Source: UBA8514 sp034933685
GTDB lineage: Bacteria > Bacillota > Clostridia > Lachnospirales > Anaerotignaceae
Length of the DNA: 64,000 nucleotides
Direction: 5' to 3'
Assembly (NCBI GenBank): GCA_034933685.1
Contig: JAYFNB010000018.1
Span: forward strand, 124,001 to 188,000
The position numbers and the translations under genes are program-made. The notes beneath the pieces are model-generated. The model was not told where the DNA came from, searched no databases, and saw only the letters and a list, made by a program, of their open reading frames with translations. This document shows, one piece after another, positions 59,021-64,000 of this stretch. Every line of letters begins with the position of its first letter. Positions within the stretch are counted from its first letter, which is position 1.

Positions 59021-60157
59021 ATGTATTTACTTTCAGACGATAGCAAAGAATTATTAGCAGAGGTAAAGAATTTTTGTAAGAAGGAAGTTATGACACAGTG
59101 CAAAGAATTCGATATTTCTGGCGAATGGGCTACAGAAATGTATGACAAGGCTTTAGAAATGGGCCTCCATGTACTAGAAGTGCCTGAAGAGTTTGGTGGA
59201 GTAGGTCTTGACTCTGTTACATTATCAGCTCTATATGAAGAAATGGCATATGCAGATGCAGGCTTTGCAACAACAATGGTTTGCAGCAACCTCGGTGCTA
59301 AACCTATTATGATTGCAGGAAGCAAAGAGCAAAAACAAATGGTTTGCCAGCTTATGTTGGAAGGTAAAATGGGTGCATTTGCTTTAACAGAGCCTATGGC
59401 TGGTTCCGACGTAAGTAGCACAAAAACAACTGCTGTTTATGATGCTGCAACAGACGAATATGTAATTAATGGTAGAAAATGTTTCATCACAAATGCTGCA
59501 GTTGCTTCAATATTCTATGTAACAGCTGTTACAGACAAAACAAAGGGCGCTAAAGGCTTATCAGGGTTTATTGTTGAGAGCGGTGTAAAAGGACTTAGCA
59601 TTGGAGAACATGAGAATAAAATGGGTATTCGTCTTTCAAACACAGCTGATGTTTTGTTTGAGGATGTAAGAATACCAGCTAGAAACCTTGTTTCAAAAGA
59701 GGGAGACGGCTTTAAGATTGCAATGCAAACGCTTGATGCAGCTAGACCTTTTGTAGGCTCTATGGCAGTCGGTGTTTCAAGACGTGCACTTGATGAGTCA
59801 ATTGCATATTCAAAAGAAAGAGCTACATTTGGAAAACCAATTTGCAAAAACCAGGCTCTTCAGTTTATGATGGCTGATATGGACATCAAAATTGAAACAG
59901 CAAGACAGATGGTAATTCACTGTCTTACACTTTTAGACGCTGGTATGCCATTCTCCAGAGAAGCAGCTATTGCAAAATGCTATGCTAGTGATATGAGCGT
60001 TCAAGTTGCTCTTGACGCAATTCAGATTTTGGGTGGATATGGCTATAGCCGTGAATATCCAGTTGAAAAACTTCTTAGAGATGCAAAAATATTCCAGCTT
60101 TATGAAGGAACAAATCAGGTACAGCGCATGGTTATTGGTGGAGCAATTTTAAGATAA
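59021..60157 (+). CDS. Acyl-CoA dehydrogenase (short-chain; acryloyl- or butyryl-CoA reductase type)
   Basis: 378 aa, FAD enzyme. Motifs: AFALTEPMAGSDVSS, VINGRKCFITNA, ALQFMMADMDIKIETARQMV, IQILGGYGYSREYPVEKLLR. Catalytic Glu362 in LYEGTNQVQRMVI. With EtfB and EtfA downstream the order equals acrC-acrB-acrA of Clostridium propionicum (NADH-dependent acryloyl-CoA reductase). Butyryl-CoA dehydrogenase is the alternative, but crt, hbd and thl are absent. ATG 59021 follows GGAGGAA. Confidence 0.9.
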   Translation: MYLLSDDSKELLAEVKNFCKKEVMTQCKEFDISGEWATEMYDKALEMGLHVLEVPEEFGGVGLDSVTLSALYEEMAYADAGFATTMVCSNLGAKPIMIAGSKEQKQMVCQLMLEGKMGAFALTEPMAGSDVSSTKTTAVYDAATDEYVINGRKCFITNAAVASIFYVTAVTDKTKGAKGLSGFIVESGVKGLSIGEHENKMGIRLSNTADVLFEDVRIPARNLVSKEGDGFKIAMQTLDAARPFVGSMAVGVSRRALDESIAYSKERATFGKPICKNQALQFMMADMDIKIETARQMVIHCLTLLDAGMPFSREAAIAKCYASDMSVQVALDAIQILGGYGYSREYPVEKLLRDAKIFQLYEGTNQVQRMVIGGAILR

Positions 60158-60180
60158 CCCTAAAATAAATTTATATAACA

Positions 60181-60218
60181 TTTACGGCGGCTTGGAGAAT
60201 TCTCTAAACCGCCGTAAA
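60181..60218 (+). other. Perfect hairpin between the acyl-CoA dehydrogenase gene and etfB
   Basis: TTTACGGCGG (60181-60190) / CCGCCGTAAA (60209-60218), with GAGAATTCTC palindrome in the loop (60195-60204). No T-tract, so not a terminator; a processing or stabilising element that sets relative amounts of the proteins is likely. Confidence 0.75.
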
Positions 60219-60246
60219 CAACTACAGAAAAACAGGAGGATTATGT

Positions 60247-61050
60247 ATGGAAATTTTAGTTTGTGTAAAACAGGTTCCCGATGATTCGGTGGAGATAAAG
60301 CTTAATGAAAAAACTGGCGCACCAATGCTAGATGGTATTACACCAATTGTAAACGCTTTTGACGGCTATGCTCTTGAAATGGCAACAAGATACAAAGAGG
60401 CTCATGGTGGAACAATTACAGTTGTTTCAATTGGAACAGAAGGTACAAAGGATGCACTGAAAAGCTGCTTAGCTGTTGGTGCAGATAAAGCTTTTCTTGT
60501 AAGCGACCCAAGCTTTGAAGGCTCAGACACTTTAGCAACAAGCTACATTCTTTCAAAGGCTGTTGCAAAAATTGAAGAAACATCTGGAACAAAATTTGAT
60601 GTTATTTTCTGTGGACTTGAAGCAACAGATTATTCTACAAGACAGGTGGGTGCACAGCTTGCACAGCTACTTGGAGTTGGACAGGTTACATCTATAGTAG
60701 CTATTGAACCTAAAAACAATGGTATTGCTGCAAAACAGGAGACAGAAGAAGGCTTTAAAATGATTGAGGCTTCAACTCCTTGTGTAGTTACAGTTACAAA
60801 ACCAGATTATGACCCTCGTTACCCTACAATGAGAAACAAAATGGCAGCAAGAAAAGTAGATGTTCCTGTATTAACAGCGGCAGAACTTGGTACTGAAGAA
60901 TTCAAAGTTGGAGCTAAAGGCTCTTATGTAAAGGTTGTTAGAACTTTTGCACCACCTAAAAAAGCAGCTGGTGTTAAAATTCAGGAAGAATCTGGAGTTG
61001 ATTCTGCGGCAAAGGCAGTTTCAATGATGGCTGAAGCCAAGATATTATAA
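60247..61050 (+). CDS. etfB: Electron transfer flavoprotein beta subunit
   Basis: 267 aa. Begins EILVCVKQVPDDSVEIKLNE, with NAFDGYALEMATRYKE where many EtfB have NPxDxxALE, and VVSIGTEGTKDALKSCLAVG, then FDVIFCGLEATDYSTRQVG and the beta signature KPDYDPRYPTMRNKMAARK. It carries electrons with EtfA, bound to the acyl-CoA dehydrogenase. Whether it bifurcates was not determined from sequence. AGGAGGA ribosome site. Confidence 0.95.
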   Translation: MEILVCVKQVPDDSVEIKLNEKTGAPMLDGITPIVNAFDGYALEMATRYKEAHGGTITVVSIGTEGTKDALKSCLAVGADKAFLVSDPSFEGSDTLATSYILSKAVAKIEETSGTKFDVIFCGLEATDYSTRQVGAQLAQLLGVGQVTSIVAIEPKNNGIAAKQETEEGFKMIEASTPCVVTVTKPDYDPRYPTMRNKMAARKVDVPVLTAAELGTEEFKVGAKGSYVKVVRTFAPPKKAAGVKIQEESGVDSAAKAVSMMAEAKIL

Positions 61051-61066
61051 GAGGAGGGCATAGACA

Positions 61067-62068
61067 ATGAACAAAGACGATTTCAAAAATATTTGGGTAT
61101 ATATAGAGTCCGCCGATGGCGTTGCAAAAAAAATAGGTCTTGAAATACTTACACCAGCAAAAGAGCTTGCAGCAAAAGCAGGTGAAAAAGTTGTAGCTAT
61201 TGTAATTGGTAGCAATGTTGAAAGCGTTGCAAAGGAAGCAATTGAATATGGTGCAGACCAGGCAATTGTTGTTGACAGCGCTGAATACGCAAAATATTCT
61301 ACAGATGCTTACACTTATGCATTATCAAGTTTATCAGAAAAATATAAACCAGCAGCAATACTTTTAGGTGCTACACAAGACGGCAGAGATTTTGCACCAA
61401 GGGCAGCAGCAAAGTTAAACACAGGATGTATTGCAGATTCTATTGGTCTTAGCTTAGATGAAGCCAAAAACATTGTTTGGACTTGTGCTTCCTATGGCGG
61501 AAATATTTATACGGAGCTTGTATGTGATGAAGCAAGACCACAGATTGGTACTATACGTTCTAGCACATTTAAAAAGGGTGAGGCAGATAGTTCACGAACA
61601 GGTGAAATAGTGAAAGAAGCTATATCATTTGCAGAGGATACACTTAAAGCAAAGGTTGTTGAGGCAGTTAAAGAAATTTCTGAAGCTGTTAACCTTGAGG
61701 AAGCAGAAATAATTGTTGCTGGCGGCCGCGGCATGGGCAGCGAGGAGAACTTCAAGCTTATTAAGGATTTTGCAGATCTTATGGGCGGTGTAGTTGGTGC
61801 AACCAGAGCACCTATTGAAGCAGGCTGGATTTCCAGAGCACATCAAATTGGACAATCAGGGAAAAGCGTTGCGCCAAAGCTTTACATTGCATGTGGTATA
61901 TCCGGGGCAACACAGCATGTTGCTGGTATTTCAGGTTGCGATTACATTGTTGCAATTAATAAAGATGAAGAAGCAAGTATATTTGACATCGCAAATGTAG
62001 GAATTGTAGGCAACGTAATGGATGTAATACCTGCAATGATGGAAGAAATTAAAAAAACAATGGCATAA
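61067..62068 (+). CDS. etfA: Electron transfer flavoprotein alpha subunit
   Basis: 333 aa. N-terminal ETF domain (IWVYIESADGVAKKIGLEIL). C-terminal FAD domain: VAGGRGMGSEENFKLIKDFA, GATRAPIEAGWISRAHQIGQ, LYIACGISGATQHVAGISGC and AINKDEEASIFDIANVGIVG. No ferredoxin-like N-terminal extension. Last gene of the operon; terminator about 130 bp later. Confidence 0.96.
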   Translation: MNKDDFKNIWVYIESADGVAKKIGLEILTPAKELAAKAGEKVVAIVIGSNVESVAKEAIEYGADQAIVVDSAEYAKYSTDAYTYALSSLSEKYKPAAILLGATQDGRDFAPRAAAKLNTGCIADSIGLSLDEAKNIVWTCASYGGNIYTELVCDEARPQIGTIRSSTFKKGEADSSRTGEIVKEAISFAEDTLKAKVVEAVKEISEAVNLEEAEIIVAGGRGMGSEENFKLIKDFADLMGGVVGATRAPIEAGWISRAHQIGQSGKSVAPKLYIACGISGATQHVAGISGCDYIVAINKDEEASIFDIANVGIVGNVMDVIPAMMEEIKKTMA

Positions 62069-62196
62069 GAATGCATACCGGAATGCAAAGATTAACAGAA
62101 ATCTTATTTTTACTGTTTTAAATTTTGAATATTGTAAAGAAAGTACAAAATAGGATTTAAATGAATTTTATTTTGCGAATATAGAAAAAATAATTT

Positions 62197-62238
62197 TTGG
62201 ATACTATTATGTTGTAGGTGTAATAGTATCCAATTTTT
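62197..62238 (+). terminator. Terminator of the Etf operon; adjacent 447-bp gap
   Basis: TTGGATACTATT (62197-62208) / AATAGTATCCAA (62222-62233), 12-bp stem, then TTTTT. In the same gap are a small hairpin AAGATT/AATCTT (62088-62105) with ATTTTT just after etfA, and an inverted repeat ACAATT-N7-AATTGT (62299-62317) upstream of the next promoter. Confidence 0.9.
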
Positions 62239-62380
62239 AATACAATTTCTAAAACTAAATTTAAATGATGTTTTATGAGAAGAAGACAGATGTACATGAC
62301 AATTAAACACAAATTGTTTCATAATATATGCAAAAAGTAGAAACTTTTCACGAACTTCGCTTTACACAAAGGCTTATTCG

Positions 62381-62409
62381 TTGACAATAAGTGGAATAAT
62401 TGCTATACT
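62381..62409 (+). promoter_or_regulatory. Strong sigma-A promoter for the transporter gene
   Basis: TTGACA (62381-62386), 17-bp spacer, TGc-TATACT (-10 at 62404-62409). Confidence 0.9.
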
Positions 62410-62421
62410 CTACACATAGTT

Positions 62422-62457
62422 TTTTAACAAACAGTAGTGTAGAACTGCTTGTTAAAA
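62422..62457 (+). promoter_or_regulatory. 5'-leader hairpin of the transporter transcript
   Basis: TTTTAACAA (62422-62430) / TTGTTAAAA (62449-62457), plus CAGT/ACTG inside, starts within a few nt of the expected transcript 5' end. It may protect the mRNA or be a protein target. No T-run follows directly, so not an obvious terminator. Confidence 0.6.
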
Positions 62458-62515
62458 CGCTGAAATCATTTTATTATTTTACGCTTTTAAAAGGGGAGAG
62501 GGAGGTTTTAAGGTT

Positions 62516-63700
62516 ATGACATCAGAAATAGGTAAAAAAGTAGGGTTTGGTGCCATGTTCTCTGTTGCATCTGTTTGGTTTACAACACATGCGGGTGCAG
62601 GCTTTGCAACTGGAAATCAAGCTTGGCAATATTACGCACAATATGGTATCCCTGGAATGGTTTTTCCTTTAATTTCAATGGGCATTTTGGCGATTGTGCT
62701 CTATGAGGCAATGCTTATGAGTCAGCTCATTGGTTCAAGAAGCTACGGCGATGTAATGAAGTATCTTTTTAAACCATATGACAAGCTGTACATTGGTTTC
62801 GAGGTTTTCTATTACTGCATAGTTATTGCAGCAGTTGCTGGTGTTATATCAGCAGCAACGGGAATGATTCAAGAAGTTATTCCTATGAATATAGTTGTTG
62901 CTACAATTTTAGTCGGCATTATACTTTTAGTTCTTATTATATTTGGCGCAGACTTAGTTAGACGTGTTGCTACCATATTGGGTATTCTTATTATAGTTTC
63001 TGGTTTTACAATTTACATAATTGGTTTTTTGAAAAGTATCGATGTTGTTGGTGCATCGGTTGCAGCGGTATATGCTCCTAATGGTTGGTTATTCCCATTA
63101 TGGCGTGCACTTATTTATTGCGGATTCCAGTGTGTTGCTTTGCCTGCAATTGTTGCATGTTGTGAACATCTTACAACAAAGTCAAGTCTTAAGGGTGCAG
63201 CTTTTTTGGGATTTTTAATGAATGGTTTCGGTGTCGCTCTTGCAGTTTGGATGTTAGTTGGTTGGAGAGATGTGCTTATATCTGCACCAGCAGAAGTTAA
63301 TGCATTTAAACTTCCGAACCTCTTTATTTGTCAGCAACTTGGCATTTCTTTCTTATTCTATTTCTATAAAATTTGTTTGTTCGCCTGCCTTATTTCAACA
63401 GGTGTTTCATGTATATTTGGTATTGTTGTTCGCCTTGAAAACAACATATTTACAAAGGCTACTGGCACTATGTCAAACATCACAAATAAACGTATTTTAA
63501 TTACATTTATTTGCCTTGCTGCATGTGTTGCTATTTCATTTTTTGGTCTTACAGCTATTATCATGTATGGGTACAAATATTGTGGTTACCTTGCACTTAT
63601 TTGTTGTGCTATTCCTTTCCTTACAATTGGTCATAAAAAGAACAAGGAATTACTTGCAAGTAAAAACACTGGTTTGATAAATGAAAAAGTTGTTATGTAG
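62516..63700 (+). CDS. YkvI-family integral membrane transporter
   Basis: 394 aa with about ten helices. N-terminal SVASVWFTTHAGAGFATGNQ, rich in Gly around helix 1, resembles the LeuT/APC-fold families; overall likeness is to COG3949/YkvI. Substrate unknown: amino acids or similar solutes are expected. The following dipeptidase gene suggests amino-acid or peptide use. GGGAGG precedes the ATG by about 11 bp. Confidence 0.75.
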   Translation: MTSEIGKKVGFGAMFSVASVWFTTHAGAGFATGNQAWQYYAQYGIPGMVFPLISMGILAIVLYEAMLMSQLIGSRSYGDVMKYLFKPYDKLYIGFEVFYYCIVIAAVAGVISAATGMIQEVIPMNIVVATILVGIILLVLIIFGADLVRRVATILGILIIVSGFTIYIIGFLKSIDVVGASVAAVYAPNGWLFPLWRALIYCGFQCVALPAIVACCEHLTTKSSLKGAAFLGFLMNGFGVALAVWMLVGWRDVLISAPAEVNAFKLPNLFICQQLGISFLFYFYKICLFACLISTGVSCIFGIVVRLENNIFTKATGTMSNITNKRILITFICLAACVAISFFGLTAIIMYGYKYCGYLALICCAIPFLTIGHKKNKELLASKNTGLINEKVVM

Positions 63701-63749
63701 GTATTAAAACATACTGAAATATACTATAATGTAAATAATAAAATGATTT

Positions 63750-63785
63750 TACAGGGTGCGGATGAAAATTCGTCACCCTGTATTT
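63750..63785 (+). terminator. Hairpin between the transporter and the dipeptidase
   Basis: TACAGGGTG (63750-63758) / CACCCTGTA (63774-63782), 9-bp stem with further inner pairing, then TTTGTT. Weak T-run; the ribosome site of the next gene follows 6 bp later, so attenuation is possible. Confidence 0.6.
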
Positions 63786-63802
63786 GTTAGGAGGAAAATA
63801 GT

Positions 63803-64000
63803 TTGTATGGTTTGTTTGATACTCATTGTGATACGATTTGTAAGGCATATGAAGAGAAAGGGCAGCTATTTGATTGCGGTTTACAACTGAATTTAAAACA
63901 GCTTTTACAATACAATACTCCCGTACAGTTTTTTGCTATTTGGTTAAACAAAAAATACTATGCAAATGCATATGCGGAAACTGTGAAACGTATTGAATAT
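63803..64000 (+). CDS. Membrane dipeptidase (peptidase M19), N-terminal part
   Basis: The window holds the first 66 codons; the gene runs off the end. The start MYGLFDTHCDTICKAYEEKG carries the M19 metal motif (H-x-D in DTHCDT) at the extreme N-terminus, and PVQFFAIW follows as in renal-dipeptidase-like enzymes. They cleave dipeptides, often with D-residues. TTG start at 63803, with AGGAGG 8 bp upstream; no in-frame ATG is nearby. Confidence 0.82.
   Translation, partial: MYGLFDTHCDTICKAYEEKGQLFDCGLQLNLKQLLQYNTPVQFFAIWLNKKYYANAYAETVKRIEY

Noticed and set aside
1..64000. CRISPR arrays, prophage, toxin-antitoxin or defence islands, tRNA/rRNA genes
   Set aside because: No repeat-spacer pattern, phage gene block, or tRNA cloverleaf was seen on either strand; the single XRE gene has no toxin partner beside it.

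Overview
The window is a stretch of chromosome from a low-GC, anaerobic, endospore-forming member of the Clostridia. The evidence is a Firmicutes housekeeping gene order, many sporulation genes (spoIIGA, sigE, spoIIIAA-AH, spoIVB, spo0A), AGGAGG-type ribosome sites, frequent TTG/GTG starts and no respiratory genes. The catabolic block near the right end (FAD-linked 2-hydroxyacid dehydrogenase, acyl-CoA dehydrogenase, EtfB, EtfA) suggests a lactate or amino-acid fermenter. An Anaerotignum / Clostridium propionicum-like relative is my best guess, but it is an inference.

Layout. 1-7.1 kb: end of smc, then ftsY, ylxM-ffh-rpsP-khpA, rimM-trmD and murA-divIB (protein targeting, ribosome maturation, wall precursor synthesis, division). 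7.2-11.4 kb: a DUF881 protein, small basic protein, ftsZ, then spoIIGA-sigE. 11.5-16.7 kb: the long fused purL, a 32-codon hydrophobic ORF, a structured non-coding stretch and gap. 16.8-22.2 kb (minus strand): aroF-tyrA, then aroA, a GDSL esterase and a MATE transporter. 22.3-27.4 kb: the complete spoIIIA operon behind a probable sigma-E promoter. 27.5-37 kb: an Asp23-family gene, nusB, xseAB, ispA, a PAP2-like membrane gene, dxs, tlyA, nadK, argR, recN. 37-42.3 kb: a sulfur / Fe-S block of an Rrf2 regulator, a cysteine-rich leader peptide, O-acetylhomoserine sulfhydrylase, cysK, an XRE regulator, nifS and nifU. 42.4-50.2 kb: mnmA, glyA, a CorC-type membrane protein, spoIVB, an MTA/SAH deaminase-like gene (minus) and spo0A. 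50.3-56.6 kb: rqcH (minus), yicC-remA-gmk-rpoZ and priA. 56.7-62.1 kb: an 0.87-kb regulatory intergenic region and the FAD-oxidase / acyl-CoA dehydrogenase / Etf operon. 62.4-64 kb: a YkvI-type transporter and the start of a membrane dipeptidase.

Most genes are core. The unusual content is regulatory: a peptide ending in Cys-Cys-Cys-Tyr between an operator-bearing promoter and the sulfhydrylase gene; a pair of 36-bp direct repeats, each starting with TGGT-aag-ACCA, ahead of the lactate-dehydrogenase-like gene; a structured leader ahead of gap next to an undescribed 32-aa membrane peptide; a glyA leader with competing hairpins; and two facing Spo0A-box-like sequences between the deaminase gene and spo0A. 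No tRNA, rRNA, CRISPR array, prophage or intact insertion sequence was seen. All functional assignments come from reading motifs and gene order; no database search was possible.
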